Origin: Thiobacillus sp.
GTDB taxonomy: Bacteria > Pseudomonadota > Gammaproteobacteria > Burkholderiales > Thiobacillaceae
DNA length: 57,522 nucleotides
Assembly: GCA_024709685.1 (NCBI GenBank)
Contig: JANJWF010000073.1
Location: forward strand, 1-57,522
Direction: 5' to 3'
Numbering within the stretch: position 1 is the stretch's first letter; each line of letters begins with the position of its first letter. Below are positions 40,108 to 49,023 of the stretch, one piece after another. The position numbers were made by a program, and so were the translations under genes. Below the pieces are notes generated by a model that was given only the letters and a program-made list of their open reading frames with translations, had not been told where the DNA came from and did not search any database.

Positions 40108-42683
40108 GCGTCGGCTTTTTTGCGGGCCGGTTTCTTGGCGGTAGTGGCCTTTTTGGCGGTGGCTTTTTTAGTCGCCGTCTTCCTGGTGGCGGGTTGCTTC
40201 GTTTCGCCGGTGTCGGCGGTTGCAGATTTCTTCGCTGCCGCGGGTTTGGTGGCGGCTTTTCGTGCCGGCTTCCTGGCGGGGCCTTTGGCGGCGCGTGCGG
40301 CGATCAGGGCGAGCGCCTCGTCCAGCGTGATCTCTTCGGGAGCAATGTCCTTGGGCAGCGTGGCGTTGGTGCTGCCATGCTTGACGTACGGTCCGTAGCG
40401 GCCGCTGCGCACCGTGATGTCCTTGCCGTCGTCCGGATGGGGGCCGAGATCCTTCAGCACCGCGGCGGCGGATTCGCCGCGCGGAGCGCGTTCCATCGCG
40501 AGCACCTCGAGCGCGCGCGGCAGCTCGATTTCGTAGACGCTGTCGGTCTTGGGAATCGACTTGAACTTGCCGTCGTGCAGCAGGTAGGGCCCGAAGCGCC
40601 CGTTGTTGGCGACGATAGGCAGCCCGGTCACCGGGTGGTGGCCGACCTCGCGCGGCAGCGAGAGGAATTTCAGCGCCAGTTCCAGCGTCGCGTTCTCCAG
40701 CGGGATGTCCTTCGGCCACGAAGCGCGGCGCGGCTTCGGCGCCTTCTTGTCCGCGGGCATATCGCCGATCTGCACGTAGGGGCCGAAGCGGCCCGACAGC
40801 AGCTTGACGTCGAGGCTAGTCGCCGGGTCCTTGCCGAGGATGTTGTCGCCCTCGGCGGTCGCCGGGTGCAGCGGGCGCGTGTAGTCGCATTCCGGATAGC
40901 CCGAGCAGCCGATGAAGAGGCCGCGCTTGCTCGCCTGCATGAAGAGCGGCTTGCCGCATTTGGGGCAGGCCTCGGGGATGGGACAGCCGCGCTCGACGTC
41001 CTGCTTGGCCTTCAAGTCGCTGTCGAATGCATCCCAGAATTCGCCCAAGAGGCGCGTCCACTCGCGCTTGCCGTTGGAGACGTCGTCGAGCTTGTCCTCC
41101 AGCTTGGCGGTGAAGTCGTAGTCGACGTAATGGGTGAAATGGCGCGTGAGGAAGCAGTTGACGAGGCGGCCGACGTCGGTCGGCTGAAAGCGCTTCTTCT
41201 CGAGCACCACGTACTCGCGGTCCTGCAGGGTGGAAATAATGCTGGCGTAGGTCGACGGGCGGCCGATGCCGTATTCTTCGAGCGCCTTGACCAGGGATGC
41301 TTCCGTGTAGCGCGGCGGCGGCTGAGTGAAGTGCTGCTCGCCGTAGAGCCGGTCGACCGGCAGCGTCTCGCCCTCGGCGAGCGCGGGGAGCTTCGATTCC
41401 TCTTCCTCTTCGTCGTCCTGGTACACAGCGAGGAAGCCGGGGAAGGCGAGCGTCTGCCCGGTCGCGCGGAAGGTGCCCTCGCCCACCGTGATGTCGGCGG
41501 CGACGGTGTCGAACTGCGCGGCGGTCATCTGGCAGGCGACGGTGCGCTTCCAGATGAGCTCGTAGAGCCTTGCCTGGTCGTGGGTGAGGAAGGCTTTCAC
41601 CGCCTCGGGCGTGCGCGCGACGGCGGTCGGGCGCACCGCCTCGTGGGCTTCCTGCGCATTCTTGGTTTTAGCCTTGTAGGCGATCGCCGAAGGCGGCAGG
41701 TAATCCTTGTCGAAGTGGGCGCCCACATATTTGCGGATGTCGGTGATCGCTTCCTGTGCGAGGTTGACCGAGTCGGTCCGCATGTAGGTGATGAGGCCGA
41801 CCGGGCCTTCGCCGAGGTCGATGCCCTCGTAGAGCTGCTGCGCAGTGCGCATCACGCGGTCGGTGGTCATGCCGAGCTGACGTACGCCCGCCTGCTGCAG
41901 CGTCGAGGTGGTGAACGGCGCAGCAGGATTGCGGGCGCGGCGCTTCTTGTCGATACGCATCACCGTGGCATCGCGGCCTGCCAGCGTCGCCAGCCATTCC
42001 GTGCTGCGCGCTTCGTGCTCGACCGAGAACTGCTCGAGTTTCTCGCCCCTGAAGTGGGTGAGCTTGGCGGTGAAGGGCTGGGCACCTTTATGGGTGTCGA
42101 GGTGCAGCGTCCAGTACTCGCGTGGCACGAAGGCCTCGATCTCTTCTTCGCGCTCGACGATCATCCTGAGCGCGGGCGACTGCACGCGGCCCGCGGAGAG
42201 CCCAGGGCTGATCTTCTTCCACAAAAGCGGCGACAGGTTGAAGCCGACGAGATAATCCAGCGCGCGTCGCGCCTGCTGTGCGTCGACGAGGTCGGACGCG
42301 ATCTCTCGCGGATGGCGCACGGCGTCCTGGATCGCCGATTCGGTGATCTCGTAGAAGGCGACACGCTTCATCGGCGTCTTGACCTTCTTCTCTTTGAGGA
42401 TCTCGCTGATGTGCCAGGAGATCGCCTCGCCCTCGCGGTCCGGGTCGGTCGCCAGCAGCACTTCGTCAGCCTTCTTCGCGGCCTTGACGATGGCGTCGAC
42501 GTGCTTGGCGTTGCGCTCGATGATCTGGTACTTCATCGAGAAGTTCTCGGTGTCGACCGCACCGGTTTTCGGCTCCAGGTCGCGCACATGGCCGTAGCTG
42601 GCGAGGATGTCGTAGTCCGCGCCGAGGTATTTCTTCAGCGATTTGGATTTAGATGGCGATTCAACGATGACGAGCTTGGACAT
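40104..42683 (-). CDS. topA: DNA topoisomerase I
   Basis: The 859-residue type IA topoisomerase relaxes negative supercoils. The TOPRIM domain opens KLVIVESPSKSKSLKKYLG, with ATDPDREGEAISWH. The catalytic tyrosine is in GLITYMRTDSVNL. A zinc ribbon (CPKCGKPLF and GCSGYPEC) follows, then repeated topoisomerase C-terminal domains with GRFGPY or GRYGPY. The tail is Lys/Ala rich (KKATAKKATTAKKPARKK), as often seen in high-GC proteobacteria. Confidence 0.96.
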   Translation of the reverse strand: MSKLVIVESPSKSKSLKKYLGADYDILASYGHVRDLEPKTGAVDTENFSMKYQIIERNAKHVDAIVKAAKKADEVLLATDPDREGEAISWHISEILKEKKVKTPMKRVAFYEITESAIQDAVRHPREIASDLVDAQQARRALDYLVGFNLSPLLWKKISPGLSAGRVQSPALRMIVEREEEIEAFVPREYWTLHLDTHKGAQPFTAKLTHFRGEKLEQFSVEHEARSTEWLATLAGRDATVMRIDKKRRARNPAAPFTTSTLQQAGVRQLGMTTDRVMRTAQQLYEGIDLGEGPVGLITYMRTDSVNLAQEAITDIRKYVGAHFDKDYLPPSAIAYKAKTKNAQEAHEAVRPTAVARTPEAVKAFLTHDQARLYELIWKRTVACQMTAAQFDTVAADITVGEGTFRATGQTLAFPGFLAVYQDDEEEEESKLPALAEGETLPVDRLYGEQHFTQPPPRYTEASLVKALEEYGIGRPSTYASIISTLQDREYVVLEKKRFQPTDVGRLVNCFLTRHFTHYVDYDFTAKLEDKLDDVSNGKREWTRLLGEFWDAFDSDLKAKQDVERGCPIPEACPKCGKPLFMQASKRGLFIGCSGYPECDYTRPLHPATAEGDNILGKDPATSLDVKLLSGRFGPYVQIGDMPADKKAPKPRRASWPKDIPLENATLELALKFLSLPREVGHHPVTGLPIVANNGRFGPYLLHDGKFKSIPKTDSVYEIELPRALEVLAMERAPRGESAAAVLKDLGPHPDDGKDITVRSGRYGPYVKHGSTNATLPKDIAPEEITLDEALALIAARAAKGPARKPARKAATKPAAAKKSATADTGETKQPATRKTATKKATAKKATTAKKPARKKADA

Positions 42684-42694
42684 GATGGGTTGAT

Positions 42695-43141
42695 TCAGTG
42701 CAGACGTCCCGGCTCATGGTTCAGCAGCATGTCCTCAAGATGGGTGAAGTGCTCGATCAGGCCGCGGCTCCACAGCACGATCAGCGTCATCCAGCGTACG
42801 TGCTCCGGCTCGATGTCTTCTCCGCCCAGCGCCATCAGTCCGGATATCACCCATTCCCGGGATTCGGGGTCGAGCACCTGGGCGCTGGCCAGATAGCCCA
42901 GTTCGCTGCGACAGGCCTGGTTCAGGCGCTCCAGTTCTTCGGGCGCGTAATGCCGGTAATGCGCATGGGACAGCCGTTCATGGCTGACGCTGCTGGCCAG
43001 GTTGGCGTACCAGTCGAGTGCCGCGTTGATGTCGGCCTCCTCGAATCCAGCGGCAAACAGGCGCTTTTCCAGCGCGTCGCGGTCCGGTGCAAGCTCGGCC
43101 ATGCGGAAGCTTTCATACAGGTAAACCAGAATGTCGAGCAT
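42695..43141 (-). CDS. smg: Smg family protein (DUF494)
   Basis: The 148-residue acidic protein begins MLDILVYLYESFRMAELAPD and has FEEADINAALDWYANL and GQ-type RWMTLIVLWSRG segments of the Smg family. Its biochemical role is not known; the gene nearly always lies beside dprA and topA, as here. The start at 43141 is chosen because the frame upstream enters dprA and is not conserved. Confidence 0.9.
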   Translation of the reverse strand: MLDILVYLYESFRMAELAPDRDALEKRLFAAGFEEADINAALDWYANLASSVSHERLSHAHYRHYAPEELERLNQACRSELGYLASAQVLDPESREWVISGLMALGGEDIEPEHVRWMTLIVLWSRGLIEHFTHLEDMLLNHEPGRLH

Positions 43142-43145
43142 AGTG

Positions 43146-44204
43146 TCAGTGGATTCTTTGATAGCGCCCGCCGGGCAAAGGTGCGACAAGCCCTTCCAGT
43201 TCAAGCGCCAACAGCTTCGCTGAAAGCGCATCGAGCGTCAACCCGGTTCTGAGTGCCAGGGTATCGAGGGTCGTCGGCGCCCCGTCGAGTGCGTCCAGGA
43301 CCGGGTCGGAGAGGGCAGCGGCCGGCGCCGCCGGCGTCAGCCGCTGCTGCCAGGCCAGTTCATCGAGGATGTCCGCAGCGGACTCGACCAGCTTGGCCCC
43401 CTGCTTGATGAGTGCGTGGCAGCCGCGTGCCAGCGGCGAATGGATGGAACCGGGGATAGCAAACACTTCGCGCCCTTGTTCGGTCGCGACCCGGGCAGTG
43501 ATGAGCGAACCGCTGTCCGGGGCGGCTTCCACCACCAGTACGCCACGGGAAAGCCCGCTGATCAGCCGGTTGCGACGCGGAAAATGATTGGGCAGTGGCG
43601 GCGTGCCGAGCGGGAATTCCGATGCGATCAGGCCGTTTTCGGCAAGCTGGTGAGCCAAAGGCTTGTTGCTTGCCGGGTAGATGCGGTCGAGCCCGGTGCC
43701 GACGATGGCAATGCTCGATCCTGCACCGGCCAGCCCGCCACGATGCGCCGCTGTATCGATGCCCAGCGCCAGCCCGCTGACGATCGTGAGCCCGGCGTCG
43801 GACAGTGCATGGGCGAAGGCCTCGGCATCACGCAGGCCCTGCGGGGTGGCGTTGCGGCTGCCGACGACGCCGAGGCAAACCTGGTTGAGCAGGGTGCGCC
43901 GCCCCTTGCAGTACAGCACGGCGGGCGGATCGGCGATCTCCAGCAGGTTTTTCGGATAGTCCTCGTCCGCCAGTGTCAGCAGGCTGTTGCCGGGTTGGGC
44001 GAGCCAGGCATGAATAGCATCGAGTTGCGCGCCGTCGGGTTCCGCCAGCAGCGCATCGCACTGCGCGGGGGAAAGATGCGCCGCCAGCGCGGCGCGGCCG
44101 GATGCCAAAACGGCCTCCGGGGAACCGAAGGCCGTCAGCAGTCGGATCAGGCTGGTGTTGCCGACACCCGGGGCGAGGGTGAGGCGCAGCCAGGCGTCAG
44201 GCAC
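43146..44204 (-). CDS. dprA: DNA-processing protein DprA (Smf)
   Basis: This 352-residue protein loads RecA on incoming single-stranded DNA during natural transformation. The Rossmann-like core has CLGVVGSRNATPQGLRDAE, SGLALGIDTAAHRG and FPRRNRLISGLSRGVLVVEA. A C-terminal winged-helix-like domain (LDALDGAPTTLDTLALRTGL) is present. It lies 4 bp before smg. The gene alone does not prove competence. Confidence 0.95.
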   Translation of the reverse strand: MPDAWLRLTLAPGVGNTSLIRLLTAFGSPEAVLASGRAALAAHLSPAQCDALLAEPDGAQLDAIHAWLAQPGNSLLTLADEDYPKNLLEIADPPAVLYCKGRRTLLNQVCLGVVGSRNATPQGLRDAEAFAHALSDAGLTIVSGLALGIDTAAHRGGLAGAGSSIAIVGTGLDRIYPASNKPLAHQLAENGLIASEFPLGTPPLPNHFPRRNRLISGLSRGVLVVEAAPDSGSLITARVATEQGREVFAIPGSIHSPLARGCHALIKQGAKLVESAADILDELAWQQRLTPAAPAAALSDPVLDALDGAPTTLDTLALRTGLTLDALSAKLLALELEGLVAPLPGGRYQRIH

Positions 44205-44234
44205 GCTCTGCCAGCCTTTCGGGCACGCGTGTTT

Positions 44235-45419
44235 TCAGGGGTTCTTAACCTTGTCGAGCAGGTACACCGGGCCCTCCGCTTGCATGATGAGCGCATACGA
44301 TATCCGATCGAAAGTGCGGTAGACCATCACCAGGCCGCTGCGGGCATCGGGCAGCTTGACGGCGCGATCACTGCGGTTGCTGAGGCAGGTTTCGCGGAAG
44401 GTGTTGCGAGCCTCGACAGATTGGTCATAGCGCACCTTGCTGTCCTGGTTCAGGCAGCGCACATCGCTGTATAGCCACGCTGCGCCGTCAGGAAGCTTGC
44501 TGTTTTGCTTGTTGACCCAGGTCAAACGGTCGCGCTCGTCCTTCGACAGGGTCACCGCCTTGCCTTCGCGGAAGATCGCCAGCACGTGGCCAGGCTCGAG
44601 GCCGTCCCGGCTGCCCCGGTTGATGACGACGGTCTGGTAGCGGCCGCTGTCGGACATACCGCCGTAAGCCGAGATGATGCGGCCGCTGATCTCGCCATCC
44701 GGGGCATGCGGAACGTATTCGAAGGCGGCGGTGTCGCTGGCGCCCAGCAGCTTGTCCCCGGGCTGGATTTCCTGCGCCGACTGGGTGATGCGGATTTTCT
44801 GCGGTGCGCCTTCCAGCAGTGTGCGGGCGTCGCCCAGGTACTCGGCTTCGTAGCCCAGGACGTCGCCGGTTTCCGGATCCTTCAATGGCTTGCCGGGACG
44901 CAGCACGTTCCAGCGCGTCACCCCGCTTTTGCCGCCGGTGGCGAACGCATCGTCGCCGGTGCCCAGCACCACGCGCTCATCGTTGCTGCCCAGGATAAAG
45001 GGCGCCTCGTCGAGCGCTCCCTTGTCGACGACGCGCGGCTGCGCCAGGAAGGGCTGGATCACCCGCATGGGGATGGGCTGAATGGCGTTGCTGGCGATGT
45101 CACTTGCGCGCATGCCGGGGGACAGCTTGACCGTCTGCAGGCCGCCCTTGACCAGCGACAGGCGTGGCTCCTTGCCACTGCGGTCGAGCAGAATTGTGTC
45201 GCCGGGGTAGATCCAGTGCGGGTTCTTGACCTCTTCGCGGTTGAGGTTCCAGATCTGCGGCCAGCGCCAGGGATCCTTGAGGAAGCGTGCGGAGATGTCC
45301 CACAGGGTGTCGCCCTTTTCCACGATGTATCGGTCGGGTGCGTTTTCTTGCAGTTTAAGGGTGTCGGCCAACACGGGCATGGCCAGCAACAGGGCAAGAG
45401 AAACAACGAGTTGACGCAC
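44235..45419 (-). CDS. LysM domain secreted protein
   Basis: The 394-residue protein has a signal peptide (VRQLVVSLALLLAMPVLA) and a LysM peptidoglycan-binding motif (YIVEKGDTLWDISARFLKDP, then WRWPQIWNLN). A long C-terminal region of unknown fold follows. A GTG at 45419 is preferred because a GGAGGG ribosome binding site lies nine bases before it; an ATG at 45434 is the alternative. It is divergent from def, between dprA and def as in many betaproteobacteria. Confidence 0.85.
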   Translation of the reverse strand: MRQLVVSLALLLAMPVLADTLKLQENAPDRYIVEKGDTLWDISARFLKDPWRWPQIWNLNREEVKNPHWIYPGDTILLDRSGKEPRLSLVKGGLQTVKLSPGMRASDIASNAIQPIPMRVIQPFLAQPRVVDKGALDEAPFILGSNDERVVLGTGDDAFATGGKSGVTRWNVLRPGKPLKDPETGDVLGYEAEYLGDARTLLEGAPQKIRITQSAQEIQPGDKLLGASDTAAFEYVPHAPDGEISGRIISAYGGMSDSGRYQTVVINRGSRDGLEPGHVLAIFREGKAVTLSKDERDRLTWVNKQNSKLPDGAAWLYSDVRCLNQDSKVRYDQSVEARNTFRETCLSNRSDRAVKLPDARSGLVMVYRTFDRISYALIMQAEGPVYLLDKVKNP

Positions 45420-45576
45420 GGGGGAACCCTCCATTTGGACCTTGTCTAATTCGCATTGAAATATACTGTGCGCTTGGTAAACGGCAGTTCCCCGCGATTT
45501 ATTTAGGGCGAGGCGCATCAGGATGCAGATTTCGCATCAAAGTGTGCGCCCAGCCCTTTCATTCGTAAAGTAATTT

Positions 45577-46110
45577 ATGGCCAGACTCGATATCCTGCAT
45601 TATCCCGATGGACGCCTCCACACCGTCGCCAAGCCTGTCGCAGCAGTGGATGCGCGCATCCGCAGGCTGGTCGACGACATGGCCGAGACCATGTACGCCG
45701 CACCGGGCATCGGGCTCGCCGCCACCCAGGTCAACGTCCACGAGCGTGTTGTCGTGATCGACGTTTCCGAAACCCATGACGAACTGCGCGTGTTCATCAA
45801 TCCCGAAATCGTCGCCCAGTCCGGACGTGAAGTGAGCGAGGAAGGCTGCCTTTCGGTGCCGGGCATCTTCGACAAGGTGGCGCGCGCCGAGCGTGTCACC
45901 GTGCGCGCGCTCGACCGCGAAGGCAAGCCCTTCGAGCTTGCGGCCGAAGGCGTGCTGGCCGTATGTATCCAGCACGAGATGGACCACCTGATGGGCAAGG
46001 TCTTCGTCGACTATCTTTCCGCGCTCAAGCGCAGCCGCATCAAGGCGAAACTTTTGAAGCAGGCGCGCGAACAGCGGCCTGATGCCGCACCTGTGCGTGC
46101 GTCGCTCTGA
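45577..46110 (+). CDS. def: Peptide deformylase
   Basis: This 177-residue metalloenzyme removes the formyl group from nascent proteins. Motif 1 is GIGLAATQ (44-51), motif 2 is EEGCLS with metal ligand Cys91, and motif 3 is QHEMDH with His133, catalytic Glu134 and His137. It is followed 8 bp later by fmt, the enzyme that adds the formyl group. Confidence 0.97.
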   Translation: MARLDILHYPDGRLHTVAKPVAAVDARIRRLVDDMAETMYAAPGIGLAATQVNVHERVVVIDVSETHDELRVFINPEIVAQSGREVSEEGCLSVPGIFDKVARAERVTVRALDREGKPFELAAEGVLAVCIQHEMDHLMGKVFVDYLSALKRSRIKAKLLKQAREQRPDAAPVRASL

Positions 46111-46118
46111 GTCGCCCG

Positions 46119-47039
46119 GTGCGCATCATCTTTGCCGGCACGCCGCCATTCGCTGCGGCCGCTCTCAATGCCCTGGCGGAGGCGGGGCACGCCATCGTCC
46201 TGGTGCTGACCCAGCCCGATCGTCCGGCCGGCCGCGGCATGAAGCTCACGCCCAGCGCGGTCAAGCAGGCGGCGCTGGCGCGCGGGTTGCCGGTATATCA
46301 GCCCGCCAGCCTGAGAACGCCCGAGGCCCAGGCCGAACTTGCCGCAGCCGCAGCCGACGTCTTGGTGGTCGCCGCCTATGGCCTGATCCTGCCGCAGGCG
46401 GTGCTGGACCTGCCACGTTTCGGCTGCCTCAACATTCACGCCTCGCTGCTGCCCCGCTGGCGCGGCGCTGCACCGATCCAGCGGGCGATCCTGGCGGGTG
46501 ACCGGGAAACCGGCATCACCATCATGCAGATGGATGCCGGGCTCGATACCGGTGCGATCCTGACAAAAACCCCGGTACCCATCCGTGAAACCGACACGGC
46601 GGCCAGCCTGCATGACGCCCTCGCGACGGCCGGGGCCACCGCCATCGTGGCGGCGCTGGGGAAGGCCCCCGCGTGGGTGCCGCAGGCGCAGGACGATGCC
46701 GCTGCGACGTATGCTGCCAAGCTGAGCAAGGACGAGGCGAAGCTCGACTGGAGCCAGCCCGCCGATACGTTGGCGCGTGCGGTGCGCGCCTACAACCCGG
46801 CGCCCGGCGCGTGGACGCTGCTGGAGGGCGTACCGCTGAAGATCTGGTCGGCGCAGGTGGTCGCGGGCACCGGCAAGCCGGGAGAGGTGTTGCATGCCGA
46901 CGCGGAGCAACTGGCCATCGCTTGCGGTGAGGGTGCGCTCGCCTTGCTCGAGGTACAGCCGGCCGGCAGCAAGCGAATGTCCGCCGCGGCGTTCCTCGCC
47001 GGCCGGCCTCTATCGCCCGGCTTCCGTCTCGGCATTTGA
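46119..47039 (+). CDS. fmt: Methionyl-tRNA formyltransferase
   Basis: The 306-residue enzyme formylates initiator Met-tRNA using 10-formyltetrahydrofolate. It starts with GTG at 46119 ([19 protein letters not shown]). The catalytic region shows [20 protein letters not shown] and [15 protein letters not shown]. The C-terminal tRNA-binding domain contains [10 protein letters not shown]. It is in the def-fmt-rsmB operon. Confidence 0.97.
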   Translation: MRIIFAGTPPFAAAALNALAEAGHAIVLVLTQPDRPAGRGMKLTPSAVKQAALARGLPVYQPASLRTPEAQAELAAAAADVLVVAAYGLILPQAVLDLPRFGCLNIHASLLPRWRGAAPIQRAILAGDRETGITIMQMDAGLDTGAILTKTPVPIRETDTAASLHDALATAGATAIVAALGKAPAWVPQAQDDAAATYAAKLSKDEAKLDWSQPADTLARAVRAYNPAPGAWTLLEGVPLKIWSAQVVAGTGKPGEVLHADAEQLAIACGEGALALLEVQPAGSKRMSAAAFLAGRPLSPGFRLGI

Positions 47040-47129
47040 GGCCGGGCGCGTGGCGCCTGCTATCATCCGCCGCTCGTCGCCAAGGCCGGAAACCCATGAA
47101 TCAGCAGCTCGACCCGCGAACCCTCCACC

Positions 47130-48440
47130 ATGCGTAAGCTGCAGAAACTGGCTGCGGGCGTGCTCGAAGAGGTACTCGCCGGCACGGCGCTACATCAGGT
47201 GCTGCCAGGCCGGCTGCAGCAACTGAAGACGCCGGGTGAGCGCGGCGCGCTGCAGGACATCGTGTACGGCAGCCTGCGCCAGTTGGGCCGCCTGGATGCC
47301 TGGCTGGCGGCGCTGCTGGAGCGCCCTCTGACCGACCCGCAGCTTGGCTGGCTATTGCGCGTAGCGCTGTATCAGTTGGCCTACACCCGCGCACCGGCCC
47401 ATGTCGTGGTTCACAACGCCGTCACCGCGGCCGGCCAGGGCTGGCGGCGCGGGCTCGCCAACGCGGTGCTGCGCAACTTTCAGCGACGCCGCGCCGAGGT
47501 GGAAAAAATCGCCGATGAGCAGCCGTCCGCGCGCTGGTCGCACCCCGACTGGTGGATCGACAGGCTGCAAGCCGAATACCCGAACCATTGGCAGGGCATC
47601 CTCGAAGCCAGCCTGTTGCACCCGCCGTTCACCCTGCGCATCAATGGCCGCCACGGGGATGTGGCGACCTATCTGCAGCGTCTGAACGAGGCCGGAATGC
47701 CCGCGCATCAAACCGGCCCGGACGCGGTGACCCTCGAGCGGGCTGTGCCGGTGCACAGCCTGCCAGGCTTCGACCTGGGTCAGGTCTCGGTGCAGGATGC
47801 CGGCGCGCAGTGGGCGGCGCGCCTGCTCGACGCGCAACCCGGCGAGCGGGTGCTCGACGCCTGCGCCGCCCCGGGGGGAAAAACCGGCCATATCCTGGAG
47901 CGAGCCTGCGCCAAGACCGCCCAAGGGGCGAGTGTCGGACGGCGTGCCCCTGGCGGGTGCGACGTCGAGCTGACCGCGCTCGACGTGGATGCCGCACGGC
48001 TGGCCCGGGTGCAGGAAAACCTCGATCGGTTGCATTTGCATGCCACGCTGATCGAGGGCGATGCCGCGCAGCCCGACAGTTGGTGGGACGGCCGGCCATT
48101 CGACCGCATCCTGGCCGACGTTCCGTGCAGCGCCTCCGGCGTGGTGCGCCGCAATCCTGACATCAAGTGGTTGCGTCGGCCCAACGATATCGCTCAATTT
48201 TCCGCACAGCAGGCCGTTATGCTGGAGTCACTTTGGCGACTGCTCGCCACGGGTGGTACATTGCTTTACGCTACCTGCTCGATCTTCGGCGAAGAAAACG
48301 ACGGGCAGGTGCGTGCGTTCATGAAGCGCCATGCGCAGGACGCCGAACGTTGCCCGCTTCCTGAACCTTTGTCCGACGGATCGCTGCTGCCCAATGCCGA
48401 GCATGATGGTTTCTTCTACGCCCTGCTGCGCAAGACGTGA
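47130..48440 (+). CDS. rsmB: 16S rRNA (cytosine-C5)-methyltransferase RsmB
   Basis: The 436-residue enzyme methylates C967 of 16S rRNA. The N-terminal third is a NusB-like RNA-binding domain (LKTPGERGALQDIVYGSLR). The methyltransferase domain has LDACAAPGGKTGHILE, the catalytic motif ADVPCSASGVVRRNPDIKW and YATCSIF with the second cysteine. A 13-codon frame (47096-47137) overlaps its start and might couple translation, but this is weakly supported. Confidence 0.95.
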   Translation: MRKLQKLAAGVLEEVLAGTALHQVLPGRLQQLKTPGERGALQDIVYGSLRQLGRLDAWLAALLERPLTDPQLGWLLRVALYQLAYTRAPAHVVVHNAVTAAGQGWRRGLANAVLRNFQRRRAEVEKIADEQPSARWSHPDWWIDRLQAEYPNHWQGILEASLLHPPFTLRINGRHGDVATYLQRLNEAGMPAHQTGPDAVTLERAVPVHSLPGFDLGQVSVQDAGAQWAARLLDAQPGERVLDACAAPGGKTGHILERACAKTAQGASVGRRAPGGCDVELTALDVDAARLARVQENLDRLHLHATLIEGDAAQPDSWWDGRPFDRILADVPCSASGVVRRNPDIKWLRRPNDIAQFSAQQAVMLESLWRLLATGGTLLYATCSIFGEENDGQVRAFMKRHAQDAERCPLPEPLSDGSLLPNAEHDGFFYALLRKT

Positions 48441-48456
48441 TCCGGCATGGCACTGG

Positions 48457-49023
48457 ATGGCCGGGTTGTTGCTGGGGTGCTGGCTGGCTGTTTCGGCCAT
48501 CGCCGCGCCCAATAGCTCGGTCCAGCAGGCCGCCATCCGTGCCACGCCGCAAGGCTACGTGCTGGATGCCGGCATCGACATCGTGCTCAACCCCACCTTG
48601 GAAGACGCGCTGAGCAAGGGGATCAACCTGCATTTCCTGCTGGAACTGGAGCTCAGTCGTCCGCGCAACTGGTGGCTGGACGAGGATATCGCCGAGCCTG
48701 TTCGCAGGCAGCGGATCTACTACCATCTGTTGCTGCGCCGCTACGTCGTCGAGATCGGCTACACCACGCAGACTGCCGCTTCCCTGGGCGAGGCGCTGGC
48801 CCTGCTGGGACGGGTGGACGGCTGGCAGGTCCTCGACCGTGGCGCCCTTAAAACCGGAAAACGCTACGATGCCCGCCTGCGCCTGCGGCTGGATACCGAC
48901 CAGTTGCCCAGGCCACTGTCGATCGGCGCGGTGACCAGCGACCAGTGGGATCTGGTTACGCCCTGGTATGAGTGGTCGTTTACGGCCCCGCCCATCCCCG
49001 CGCCCTCCCCGCCCTTGCCCTGA
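48457..49023 (+). CDS. DUF4390 family secreted protein
   Basis: The 188-residue protein has a signal peptide (MAGLLLGCWLAVSAIAAP) and one domain with GYVLDAGIDIVLNPTLEDAL and NLHFLLELELSRPRNWWLDE. The DUF4390 family nearly always stands between rsmB and ntrY in betaproteobacteria, as here, but has no known function. The start ATG 48457 lies 16 bp after rsmB; the frame further upstream overlaps rsmB and is not conserved. Its TGA overlaps the ntrY ATG. Confidence 0.85.
   Translation: MAGLLLGCWLAVSAIAAPNSSVQQAAIRATPQGYVLDAGIDIVLNPTLEDALSKGINLHFLLELELSRPRNWWLDEDIAEPVRRQRIYYHLLLRRYVVEIGYTTQTAASLGEALALLGRVDGWQVLDRGALKTGKRYDARLRLRLDTDQLPRPLSIGAVTSDQWDLVTPWYEWSFTAPPIPAPSPPLP

Noticed and set aside
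40194-42896. 900-codon open frame on the plus strand opposite topA
   Set aside because: It is antisense to an intact topA, has the composition of a high-GC shadow frame and matches no known family.
47096-47137. 13-codon frame overlapping the rsmB start, possible leader peptide
   Set aside because: Too short and without conserved features; it could be chance.
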